This document shows positions 31,241 through 40,730 of a DNA stretch of 64,000 bases, piece after piece (position 1 is the first letter of the stretch; each line of letters opens with the position of its first letter). The notes under the pieces are model-generated. The model did not search any database, was not told the DNA's origin, and worked only from the letters and a program-made list of their open reading frames with translations. The stretch lies in assembly GCA_964036045.1 (NCBI GenBank), contig OZ038388.1, positions 9,400,223 to 9,464,222 of the forward strand, given 5' to 3'. This DNA is from Eutreptiella sp. 'Long Island Sound 2002'. Taxonomy: Eukaryota > Euglenozoa > Euglenophyceae > Eutreptiales > Eutreptiaceae. The translations under genes were made by a program, and so were the position numbers.

Positions 31241-31660
31241 ACAAAATGTACAACCCCGCGTCCACAGAGATGTTGATCTGTTGTACTGGCTACAAAGACC
31301 AGAAAAAGGGCGCAAGCAATCTGCTTTATCACTACCACCTGCCATCGATCAGTGTCGCGGTGATGTTGTGCATTTGGAGGCAAAATTGAGATCAGAGATT
31401 GAGAAATGGCAACTGAGCATACACACACACGTTTTGAATCCCTGGTTGAATGCATTGACAACGTACACAATTCACCACTCCTTCTACGTTACACTGATGT
31501 GTCGACAAACCTCGGAAGAAGACAAAAATCTGATGTTACAATGCTGCATATCCGCCCAGTTTCTCCGTTTGGAATTCTTCCTGTCCCTGTCTATGTATCT
31601 CATACTGGACAACTTTCCACAGCGTTTTTTATCCAAGACGTGGGAGCCAATCTGGTATGA
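31101..31660 (+). pseudogene. Virus-type hypothetical gene, probably frameshifted near 31.4 kb
   Basis: From 31101 one frame reads plausibly ('NVQPRVHRDVDLLYWLQRPE', 'DVVHLEAKLRSEIEKWQLSI'). From about 31410 the neighbouring frame reads better ('NLGRRQKSDVTMLHIRPV', 'GILPVPVYVSHTGQLSTAFF') and ends at 31660. The first frame actually stays open to 31808, so the frameshift is inferred from amino-acid texture only. Confidence 0.35.
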
Positions 31661-31669
31661 AAAAATTGT

Positions 31670-32005
31670 TCAACTAATTTGCCCCTCATGGAAGATAAAT
31701 ACACAGGTTCGAGCCATTTTCAGTAGTTGCAGAAGATTGCTGTTTTTCACAAGTCCACTGCCAGACTCAATAATGCTGGTTTTTGAACAATTCCGCCGCT
31801 GTACATGAATTTTGTTAGCAGGCGATGTTTCATCCATGGGGTTATACATCCACACAGGGCTATTTTGGTGGTCGTCAGAACCTTGGATGCAAAATGCTGC
31901 ACATCGCTCGTGGACGTCGGTTATCTCTGTGCTGTGCTGTGCCTCCTCTTCCGTTGGTGGTTCAAGGTGCTGGAAAACATTATTAATGTGTAAATGTGGA
32001 CACAC
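31670..32005 (-). CDS. Hypothetical ORF, 111 aa (minus strand)
   Basis: An open frame with an acidic N-terminal stretch and no recognisable motif. It overlaps the possible tail (31661-31808) of the plus-strand frame. Coding status is uncertain. 32006-32031 is a short spacer. Confidence 0.3.
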   Translation of the reverse strand: MCPHLHINNVFQHLEPPTEEEAQHSTEITDVHERCAAFCIQGSDDHQNSPVWMYNPMDETSPANKIHVQRRNCSKTSIIESGSGLVKNSNLLQLLKMARTCVFIFHEGQIS

Positions 32006-32031
32006 ATGTGGAAATCACCGTCTAATCGTGA

Positions 32032-32770
32032 TTAGGATGTGTAGTCTAAACTCACGGCTATTGCATGCTGCACTGTGTCCGTGAGTTGCAGGAATTCAGT
32101 GTCATCTGCAAGAAGCACTAATATGTGTTCTTGTGGTATCAGTACCTGCAACATCAGTGTTTCCGAAAGTCTTGCCACAAGCTCCACGCATTCATCCAGT
32201 TTGCGACCAGACGGCGTTAGTCTATTCACGCCATGTGGATAATTCGTTTTCAGATACAGGTGCAGGAGTTCTCTTAAACAGTCTGACTTCATTTGAATTA
32301 ATACAGAGCCCCTTTTACATATAATCATTGACATGATACACAAGCTCCTGCATTGGTTTCGTTTGTTTCCAGATTGCACAGCGGAAATTTTCTATTACGT
32401 GTATCAAAAAATACATTACCTCACCCCATTGTTGATGCACATTCACACCAAATCGTCGCCTGATCCAATTAGCATTCATCACCAGAATGTCAATCACAAC
32501 TGTGTTTACCCCTTTGTATTGAAATATTCTGCCTCCAATCCAATAATGTGCAACGGCCTGGTAAAAATCAACCGTCGCCACACGCCTGCACAACGTCCGA
32601 AGATGGATATTGTTCCATGTTTTTCTTACACCGGGGCCCTGGTGCCTGAGACAGTGAGATTGATTGTGCACTGCCAACTGATCTGTGTCAATTACCATTT
32701 GATTTCTCATGTGTACGTGTGATACGTGTATTTCATGTGTACAATACACTGCATATAGCAGACAAACCAT
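32032..32770 (-). pseudogene. Virus-type hypothetical gene, ~245 codons with a frameshift
   Basis: 32770-32315 reads 'VDFYQAVAHYWIGGRIFQYK', 'VVIDILVMNANWIRRRFGVN' and 'VYHVNDYM'. The adjacent frame 32379-32032 continues with 'LLHLYLKTNYPHGVNRLTPS', 'LDECVELVARLSETLMLQVL' and 'HILVLLADDTEFLQL'. The two overlap by 64 bp, and together they look like one globular protein split by an indel. No family was recognised. Confidence 0.45.
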
Positions 32771-32813
32771 GCGTTATGCCGGCAGTTGCATATCGACTTT
32801 ATTCAGTTGTTTA

Positions 32814-33240
32814 CCATGCACTGATCACCCACTTGCCGTCAGGATTGGATTGAGGAATCGTTGCCTTTTTCTGTATCACGGAGGACGACTGTTGTGTGCC
32901 GTGTGGCATTGCATGCATGACACGGTGGACAGGTGGAAAATGTTTTTTACGAAGCAAATTCCGTACTGTGTCGCGTGTTTGCATGCACCATGTGTATTGT
33001 GTATTCGGTCCCAATACCCTATTTGCCATTCGCATTGTGACACCCTGTCTGTATTTGAATGGTTTACCGTCATTTATGTTGACAGCCCCCTACCACGTAT
33101 CTGCCCATATCATTGATGCATGTGTCACAATATTGGCACATGTTCTACCAGCTGGTTGACTGTACGCAATGCTTACCTCACATGATTTGTCATCAATGAG
33201 CATAGGCCATGCTTGTCGGCTGTTATTGCCAGACCACCTA
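32814..33240 (-). pseudogene. Virus-type hypothetical gene fragment with an in-frame TAG
   Basis: The minus frame reads 'WPMLIDDKSCEVSIAYSQ', then 'THASMIWADTW', a TAG, and continues in the same frame 'DGKPFKYRQGVTMRMANRVL' to a Lys-rich C-terminus ending 'DGKWVISAW'. It is strand-rich and balanced. Function unknown. It lies between the previous gene and the small membrane ORF at 33245. Confidence 0.4.
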
Positions 33241-33244
33241 GATA

Positions 33245-33340
33245 TCAAAGTATTGATTTCGGCCGTGCTGGCCTCAAGGTGCCCAGTAAAACAACAAAGT
33301 ACACAAGAGCTGCTAGCAGCAGTGGAATAAAATCAGCCAT
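33245..33340 (-). CDS. Tiny single-pass membrane protein, 31 aa
   Basis: Minus-strand ORF beginning 'MADFIPLLLAALVYFVVLLG' and ending in a basic tail ('RPARPKSIL'). It has one clear transmembrane helix with positive charges after it, the form of small virion or envelope proteins. It is short, so coding rests on this pattern and its position between genes. Confidence 0.4.
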   Translation of the reverse strand: MADFIPLLLAALVYFVVLLGTLRPARPKSIL

Positions 33341-33367
33341 AGGATACCTATTTATCAAATAAAGGAT

Positions 33368-33607
33368 ATGGTATATGGTATACGGGCTCGGTACACCACT
33401 GATCGAGGGTCCATGGACACTCGGCTGAGTCTTGTTCCGAACAAATTTTGCATTCACAAAACAGACACGAAACATCGACTAATGGCAACTCGCAACAATT
33501 TATGTGTAGACGCGAGGGAGCTATTGAAACAACAGGAACAATTGGGTGACCCACATCGTGTTCTTGGTGACGTATTGACACCTGAGAATCAGAATGCACT
33601 TATTTGA
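33368..33607 (+). CDS. Virus-type hypothetical protein, 79 aa
   Basis: A basic N-terminal half and an acidic helical C-terminus ('LLKQQEQLGDPHRVLGDV'). It stops with TGA at 33605-33607, ten bases before the next ORF. Both are in one frame, so the TGA could also be another decay stop within a longer gene. Confidence 0.4.
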   Translation: MVYGIRARYTTDRGSMDTRLSLVPNKFCIHKTDTKHRLMATRNNLCVDARELLKQQEQLGDPHRVLGDVLTPENQNALI

Positions 33608-33616
33608 AGTGGCAAA

Positions 33617-34543
33617 ATGAGCAAAAAACGCATTATACCACTGGACCCCACCAAAGGCACAGGTGCACCAGTGCGTCTGCCGCTCAGGCAATGGCCTGTG
33701 TTCCGATACCTGATTGGTATCAGAGACGGATTATCTGAAAAGCAACACGCCACGGCGATGTCAAATCCACTTGAGTCACGAAACACTTTGACACACCAGC
33801 TACCACATTCAACGGTCAGGACTGACCATCTACACAGTGACCAATTGGCAGCCACGCGGGCACACAGGGCACATCCCACACGTGGTATAGTTGCACCACA
33901 GAGTACCAGAAGACCTATTGTTCACACACCACACGCACACAGGGGGGTCCACACCACCATTGATAGTAGTCTGGCTGCTGGGTCAAGCGAACCAAATCGT
34001 AGAAGGACATATGACCGGATGGTAACCGCAGAGCATATGACCATCAGGAATAACAAATCGGAATTTGCCCATGAAAATGATATGTTTGTACAACCAAGGG
34101 CTTCAACAACGTCGTCCATGGCAGCAGCCGTGACCACACAATTGTCACAACACCCATTGCAACAGCAACTGCAGGTGTGAACTCAACGGTCTGGTGAGAC
34201 TGTCAAGACAGTCTACCAAGATCCCAATGCAGCATCAGCATCACAATCAGCATCACATTTGAGAACCCACCATCTGGAGACCACCCAATCACAGAGACCA
34301 CCTGGCATTTCATTATCTATGAATGAAATCAAACACAGGACAACCACCATACAGCACGACGAGGGCACACAAAGGGGGCTGACCTGTGCTGACACCACCA
34401 CCAGTTACGTGCCACAACAAAGCAGTAACATGCCGAATCATCAGCGGCTGTATGTACACCATGATACGCCCGTGTATGACACCGTAGTGTACATATTCTC
34501 GCGAGGTCTTCCTTTGGGGAACGTCAGCCCGAGAACAAGTTGA
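33617..34543 (+). pseudogene. Ser/Thr/His/Arg-rich virus-type gene, first part
   Basis: It starts 'MSKKRIIPLDPTKGTGAP' and is low-complexity after residue 50 (His, Arg, Thr, Gln). A TGA at 34178-34180 interrupts the frame, which then continues to 34543. The final stretch 'HHDTPVYDTVVY' echoes the start of the repeat protein beginning at 34540 ('NDTPVYDTISY'). The two are therefore probably one gene separated by an indel or a small duplication. Likely disordered; function unknown. Confidence 0.45.
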
Positions 34544-36306
34544 TGCAGTTAAGAACATTTAAAAAAAATGATACGCCCGTGTATGACACCATCAGTTACA
34601 ATCCACAACAAAGTAGTCACACGTTCATTCGGCGTGAGTGCACACAGCTGCAGGAACAGGGGCCCCCGAATGACACCGTCAGTTACAATCCACAACAAAG
34701 TAGTCACACGTTCAGTCAGCGTGAGCGCACACAGCTGCACGAACAGGGGCCCCGTATTGACACCGTCAGTTACAATGGACAACAAAGCAGTCACACGTCC
34801 AGTCGGCGTGAGCGCACACAGCTGCACAAACAGGGGCCCCGTATTGACACCGTCAGTTACAACCCACAAAAAAGTAGTCACACGTTCAGTCAGCGTGAGC
34901 GCACACAGCTGCACGAACAGGGGCTCCGTATTGACACCGTCAGTTACAATCGACAACAAAGTAGTCATACGTTCAGTTGGCCTGAGCGCACACACATGCA
35001 TGAACAGGGGCTCCGTATTGACACCGTCAGTTACAATCCACAACAAATCAGTCACACGTTCAGTCGGCCTGAGCGCACACAGCTGCACGAACAGGGGCCC
35101 CGTATTGACACCGTCAGTTGCAATCCACAACAAAGCAGTCGCACGTTCAGTCGGCGTGAGCGCACACAGCTGCATGAACAGGGGCTCCGTATTGACACCG
35201 TCAGTTACAATCCACAACAAAGCAGTCACACGTTCAGTCGGCGTGAGCGCACACAGCTGCATGAACCGGGGCCTCGTGTTGACACCGTCAGTTACAATCC
35301 ACAACAAAGCAGTAACACGTTCAGTCGAGACATGTTCAGTCGAGACAGAAAGGGCACTGTTCTGTCTGAAATTTCCATATATAACAATGGTAACATTTCT
35401 GAAACCGTAGCAAGTGTTCCCCATCAGAAGACTGGTGGGATTGTAACCACACAGGACGGTAGTATAACAACAACAATTCGTTGGACGGTCGTGCCGCGTT
35501 CCGCATCTGCTGCGAATAAGATTCAGCCCGACAACAACAACATCTCATACACAAATTTAGCTGGTACCGCCATACATCACGTCACCTCTGCACAACCAAC
35601 AGCCAGACAGTCACACACAATACAGATCAGCAACACAGCTACCATTGACCGGTTGGTGGGTTCTCGTCCGCTGGGTCACCAGGGGCACCCGACGGTCCAT
35701 GACAGCAATAGCGCCCAGGCAAATATTCGGACCAGTGATCAGAGGGGAATTAGATATTACAATAATGACGCCAGTGGGCGAATCAGTGAGCATATACAAC
35801 AGACTGCGGACAGTGGACCCACGCAGGGATCAGCAACAATGTTGCTACAACGCCAGCAAGCCCAACCTATTCAAATATATTTTTCAAGTGCAACTTCAAC
35901 CACGGCAGGACCTCAACCCCAAACTGACACCATTCAAAGGCAAACCAGTTCCATGGGCCCATACCCACTCCCTTCAGCCGGACCCCATGCAACCACAGCT
36001 GCACAGAATGTGCAACACACGGGTAAACGCAATGCAGAGATCGATGGTGGCATATCTCAAACACAAAGCACGTCGGTGAAAGCTGCCCAATCGGTAACAT
36101 TTGCCCATATACACAGCACCAATCCCATATCTCATGCCATACAATCACCCACACAGAACACGTCAGTGATGGCAAATGAATTAGTACCACAATTAACAAA
36201 TCCGCAGAACACGGAACCGCAAAAAATCCCCAACACTGCGCAGCATGGTGAATTCCCTCTGCACCGTATTGCTGGTCTCCCTGTTACGCGCAATTGTGGT
36301 GCATAG
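34540..36306 (+). CDS. Repeat-rich Ser/Thr/Gln protein, 588 aa
   Basis: Residues ~15-265 are about eight and a half copies of a 29-residue repeat (consensus start DTVSYNPQQSSHTFSRRERT). About 320 residues of Thr/Gln/Ser/Asn-rich sequence follow, with no Cys-rich or enzymatic motif. The non-repeat tail is open in this frame only, which makes it the real frame even though the 87-bp repeat is open in other frames too. Such proteins in large DNA viruses are often fibre, tegument or glycosylated surface proteins; that is inference. No signal peptide is visible. It ends in TAG. Confidence 0.6.
   Translation: MMQLRTFKKNDTPVYDTISYNPQQSSHTFIRRECTQLQEQGPPNDTVSYNPQQSSHTFSQRERTQLHEQGPRIDTVSYNGQQSSHTSSRRERTQLHKQGPRIDTVSYNPQKSSHTFSQRERTQLHEQGLRIDTVSYNRQQSSHTFSWPERTHMHEQGLRIDTVSYNPQQISHTFSRPERTQLHEQGPRIDTVSCNPQQSSRTFSRRERTQLHEQGLRIDTVSYNPQQSSHTFSRRERTQLHEPGPRVDTVSYNPQQSSNTFSRDMFSRDRKGTVLSEISIYNNGNISETVASVPHQKTGGIVTTQDGSITTTIRWTVVPRSASAANKIQPDNNNISYTNLAGTAIHHVTSAQPTARQSHTIQISNTATIDRLVGSRPLGHQGHPTVHDSNSAQANIRTSDQRGIRYYNNDASGRISEHIQQTADSGPTQGSATMLLQRQQAQPIQIYFSSATSTTAGPQPQTDTIQRQTSSMGPYPLPSAGPHATTAAQNVQHTGKRNAEIDGGISQTQSTSVKAAQSVTFAHIHSTNPISHAIQSPTQNTSVMANELVPQLTNPQNTEPQKIPNTAQHGEFPLHRIAGLPVTRNCGA
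34585..35330 (+). repeat. 87-bp in-frame tandem repeat (~8.5 copies)
   Basis: 'gacaccgtcagttacaat' recurs every 87 bp (34672, 34759 and so on). The unit length is a multiple of three, and differences between units are mostly substitutions that keep the frame, as expected for a formerly expressed protein repeat. Confidence 0.9.
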
Positions 36307-36451
36307 TTCTGTTTTGTTGTGTCAGACATGGAGCGATGTGTTGCTTGGCCCTAAAAGCATGCAAAGCCGAGGTCAACCAGCAGTGAACACAGGCACACCG
36401 CGTTCTGCCCGTCGGTCATTCAGGCGCTGAAGACAGGTATGAAGACAGGTT

Positions 36452-38160
36452 TCACCTATCCCAAAAGTCGCTGACGGAAACAGATTGCTGCATGGGGCAT
36501 CGTAGAACACCGTGTGCATCATGCACTGCTCCATGGCAGTTTGAGTTGTTTAGTGAGCAGTAACGCTGGGTTGTGGCAGGTGACTGATGTCCAACAAAGC
36601 GTGCCACGTGCTCAATGCTGTTGTACCCGTCTTGCATCGATGCCGTCACCACGTATCGTCTGAATGAGTGGATAGTGACGTGGCAACCCTGCACCCCGGC
36701 CCACATGGCCAACAATTGCAGCCACCTGTGCAGCTGTTTGTATGACATGCATGAGTCAGCATCTACACAGTGCGTAGATGAATTGACGTATGGGAAAACG
36801 TACTGGCTTCATAGCTTGCCGACAATATTTGGATGTTCAGGTGCAATGTAATGTGTGAAGGTCCTGTGTGTTTCTGCATCTATATTAATTGGTGTAGACG
36901 TTGTCCTTTTTCCATTGCTATGCCATGGTCATGACATACATTGTGTACCATCAGTGATCGTAGGGCGGTGAATCGCAGTCCCACTCTACTCAGAAGCAAA
37001 AGCAGTAGGCGGTCCTTGGCAGATTGGCAGACATTGTACAGTTGCTTTATCTCAGATGCATTGTATGTTTTGCGACCATGCAATGCACGCACGTCAATGA
37101 GACGATCCATACTGCCACGCATGCCATGTGCTATGCTCATTACATGTTTCCTGCATATATTGCATTGCAGGTTCGGCAGCAAACCGACAGCTCTCGCATG
37201 ATTCATGGCGACAATAGGGCGCACAACAATACTTGGCGTGGTTGCATCGTCCCATGTGTTAATGACTGATTTGTGAGCTAGACCAACAAGAAAATTCAAT
37301 ACAACAGGTCCCGTGACGTATTGTAGGCAGTGTGCAAGCGTTGGCTGAACGCGGTTTTTTTCTAAGAAGGACACCCGTGCACAATGCAGAAGATTCACCA
37401 GCGCGTCCCACATCTGTCGACGATGCAATGAACTCAATCCTTTTTGGATGGTTAAATAGTCATGCCTTTGATATGACACCTCCTCTTTGTTGTTGTCAGG
37501 CACAAATGCATTTTCGAAAAAGCAGCATGCACTTTTCGGAGGGCGCAACTCCCCAGTAACATGTGGTAGTATTGGTGTGATTTCATCATCAACCTCCTCC
37601 TCCTCAAGCCCTGGGCGACATTGCACAATTGCTGACACAACTCTTTGTAGCGATCGCACATCAACAACATCGTGTGTTCTGGACCAGCGCTGTACTGCGC
37701 GGGCACACAACAATCCACCAATGTCCATCGTGTGCCACAGGGGGAAAGTACCAATCAAATGATTCAGCAATCGGATGTCACATTTCGTCAGTGTGCTTGT
37801 ATCAATACTGTACAATAATTCCCTCTGCATCAATGTCATGTGTGTCCTGTGTGTAATTCGCTTAGGTCAAAATGTGCCGAATACTACAACATGGTGATGG
37901 CCAAATGTGGACACAATACGTCTCAAAGTAGCCCGTGTGGCCACTGTGGATTTATGTGTATTCGTACTGCAATGTTGCCTCCACCATGCTGACAGACTTT
38001 GTGATCCAACAAATCGCGTCCATGCACAGGGGTCTGCTATTTCGGATTCATTCATGAAATTGTGTTTTACAATGCTATCACAAATAATGTGTAATTGTCT
38101 CTCATGTGAGAATGCATTAAACTTTGAAGAGAGCCACGTTGAACCATGATGCTACTTACA
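36452..38160 (-). pseudogene. Tyrosine recombinase (integrase family), broken
   Basis: Read on the minus strand, a core-binding N-terminal segment ('TRFVGSQSLSAWWRQH', 'SVATRATLRRIVSTFG'-like helix) is followed by the catalytic domain. The first catalytic Arg is in 'DRLLLLLLSRVGLRFTALRS'. The box-II motif 'VTIHSFRRYVV' supplies H-x-x-R. 'FVGHQSPATTQRYCSL' supplies the next His and the nucleophilic Tyr. Breaks are TGA at 37867-37869, a frameshift near 36880, and TGA at 36809-36811. Such enzymes cut and rejoin DNA at specific sites, so it could have integrated the viral genome. A Crypton-type transposon origin is an alternative. Confidence 0.75.
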
Positions 38161-38184
38161 TCATATATATATACTAACACCTTA

Positions 38185-38382
38185 TTAGAACACTACCACG
38201 CCACTCCATGTACCCCCACAAGATCCACCCACAGCATCCTCCTTAAAACCTTTTGCTGTTTCAATCTCCGTTGTGTTGCATTTGAGATTTGTACTCATGT
38301 CGCACGTTGATAGTTGGCTAAACTCTCTCCGAAGTCTGTCATCTAACGCATAGTCCTTCATGATTCCACTGGTTTTCATCAT
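38185..38382 (-). CDS. Small virus-type hypothetical protein, 65 aa
   Basis: The minus-strand ORF begins 'MMKTSGIMKDYALDDRLRRE', with a polar helix and a Gly-rich end. It is divergent from the ORF at 38389. No family is recognised. Confidence 0.35.
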   Translation of the reverse strand: MMKTSGIMKDYALDDRLRREFSQLSTCDMSTNLKCNTTEIETAKGFKEDAVGGSCGGTWSGVVVF

Positions 38383-38388
38383 ATCCAG

Positions 38389-38700
38389 TTGTATTTGTGC
38401 CCATTGCCTATTGGCAAAATCAATTTTTCATTCGGCGGGCATTATCCGTTTTCTTATGAAAGCATGCAAACATACTATACAAGCACAAATATACTATTGC
38501 CTCCCCTCAGTATACTAGTATCACTGCCGGTCCCTAAGCGTCTGCGTCATCAGTTTGCCCTGTCTTATGGGCGACCCATGGTAAATTGGAAGGACCCGGC
38601 ATCAACAAAGTCAAAGAATGTCATTGGATTTGCTCTGGTTTCGGTTGTACTTCTTGTGATGATAACAGATATGGTGCGCATTAATGTAAAAAAAATATGA
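38389..38700 (+). CDS. Virus-type protein with C-terminal transmembrane helix, ~103 aa
   Basis: The C-terminal part has a clear membrane segment ('IGFALVSVVLLVMITDMV') followed by a basic end. The N-terminal half is aromatic. It ends in ATATGAATG, overlapping the start of the terminase ORF by one codon position, so the two are tightly packed. The start is uncertain. Confidence 0.45.
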   Translation: MYLCPLPIGKINFSFGGHYPFSYESMQTYYTSTNILLPPLSILVSLPVPKRLRHQFALSYGRPMVNWKDPASTKSKNVIGFALVSVVLLVMITDMVRINVKKI

Positions 38701-40713
38701 ATGCTCCAACAAATAATGCAGTCAGCAGTAATGATGCAAATTCGCCAATAGTGAATGCAAATGCTATAGGTTCAAGAGTGGACAGGCAATGCAGAACACA
38801 CATTGCAAAACTCAATGGTATTACACACGAGCACTTCCGACACAATGAAGTTGAGTTTCGGGTTGTTGGCGTTGATCCTGGTCTTGGTTGCAAGGAAAGT
38901 GATGAAGCTCACGTGGCACTTTTGAAACTGGAATCGGGTGATGTTGTATGTATAGCAGGCTGTATCATACCGTCTGAAGCGCTGATTATCTGTCCATTTG
39001 TGCACATTGCAACCCTGATTGAGCTTATTAGATATCAGTTTCCTGGCCACAAATGTACAAAGAAACATCAAAACATGGCTGATGGTGGTAGTTGAGTCAA
39101 ATTTGGCCACCATGGGCAGTATTTACATTCAGTACATACGGCTGATGTTCAGCAATCTGCAGGATGAACTGGTGAATTCGAAATTGGTTTTCCCCGGTGA
39201 TTTTCAATCATTCCCTGATGCATCACCCATTAGTCAACGTATAGGTATATACGTGAACTCAAGGACGAAGTACAAAGCCTGGATTGTATATGTGGCAGCC
39301 CTGTGTAAGTGCATGTTACATTATGGTGGCATTCGGTGTATTACTGCATTGACACGTGACGTGTGTTGTCAACTTATGTCGAGGGGTCAATTCCGCCTCA
39401 ACACATATTTCTATGATGGAATAAGTTTGCTTCGGTTGGCAGACGCACAGAGGAGTGAAACAGTTGAAGTGGACACAGGTCGCCAGCAAGCAGCAAGAAT
39501 ACCGGATCTGTCCAAACACAAGGCAAAGGACGATCTGTACATGGCGATGACCAATACTCTCTGGTGTGTTGACACCCTGTTGCAAAGAATACCCGATGTC
39601 CGAACCCGTAATGATCGTTTGCAGGAACAATACGACAACAACACAAGGGAGAGCGGCCGCATGCAACATGTAGCAGCATCTTTGTCGTCACCACCAATCA
39701 CATACACCACATCACCTCATAACGCACCAGACAAAAACGGTAGTGTTTTGTTGCACTACACTGCCATGGCCACTGTGGTACATCGATGTATACAACAGAT
39801 TCGCAGAATGATACAACAACATTGCATACTGTTGTATTGTGTCCATGATGATAACCCCGAACCAATCCGGGGTATAGTTATGCCTAAACAAATTTATGCT
39901 GGTTGCGATGAAAAGGAGAACAGACGACAGCAGTATCAGGCACGTTATGATCTAGAATGTTACGACAGACATACACCAAGGTATCAGTATTGGCGACGAC
40001 AATTGGTTCAAATATGTCAAACAAGGGGGCTGAATTTGCAGTCAGTGATTGCTGATTACACAACGAGTCATAGGTCCATCACATTCTGTGATGCGCGCAC
40101 AGGGTGTCCATGGATGTTGTGTGCAAAGGCAAACAAGTCTGCCAGATCAATGAACTGTACTGAGTTTTTGAGTTCAAAATTGGATTCATTGCAACCAGTT
40201 TTGGATATGGCCATGCGTGTACATGATGAGTTTGGGGCGCATGATACACAATGGTCTGCCACTGGGTTCTCAAATATTTTGGCACAGGTCATCCACCAAT
40301 GCATACAATATTGCAGGGAGTTGACAAAGCTGACTGCTGATCTAACAACTAACCCAAACCCTGTGCCAATATCTGATATGCAGGCTGCAAAGATGTGTCC
40401 GAAGTCACTCCCGTCATTCACAGTCATTAATCACATGTACAACACCTACTTTTGTGTCCTTGCAATCGAAAAGTTTGTTGACGAGGTGTATGTGCGTCAT
40501 TGCCATTCACTACTCACATGCCTTGGGAACAATAACCCTAATCAACAACCATTCACACCTGAATCTTTTTCAATCAGGATTCAAGTCAAGGACTGTAAAC
40601 GCACAGCATACCAGGACGCGGTGCATGCATACGCGGATGCTCAGACGTATGATCCACAGCTTGGACACGGTAATACTTTCAGTCGAATATACACACCGGC
40701 AATGCTGTCATAA
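38697..40713 (+). pseudogene. Terminase large subunit nuclease domain (herpesvirus/tailed-phage lineage), frameshifted, with long C-terminal extension
   Basis: The RNase H-fold packaging nuclease is seen in three blocks. The first Asp is in 'FRVVGVDPGLGCKESDEA' (codon 38874), followed by a strand/helix pattern. The catalytic Glu is in 'WLMVVVESNLATMGS' (39095). The last acidic pair is in 'SKHKAKDDLYMAMTNTLW' (39529-39534). A Lys-bearing motif 'IGIYVNSRTKYKAW' lies between, as in known terminases. The first block is in another frame from the rest, so there is a frameshift near 39060. The ATPase (Walker) domain is not in this window. After the nuclease the frame continues ~370 residues of unknown function. 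The enzyme would cut concatemeric DNA during capsid filling. Confidence 0.75.
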
Positions 40714-40730
40714 TTGTCAGGGTGCTTTTC

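Noticed and set aside
34549-35424. Minus-strand 291-codon frame and a second plus frame of 280 codons over the 87-bp repeat
   Set aside because: Both end with the repeat. Only the 34540-36306 frame continues into unique coding sequence. The others are open because the unit length is a multiple of three and lacks stops.
38697-39095. RuvC-type Holliday-junction resolvase
   Set aside because: The opening 'GVDPG' fits RuvC, but the later Glu and Asp-Asp blocks and the Lys motif in the next frame follow terminase nuclease spacing better.
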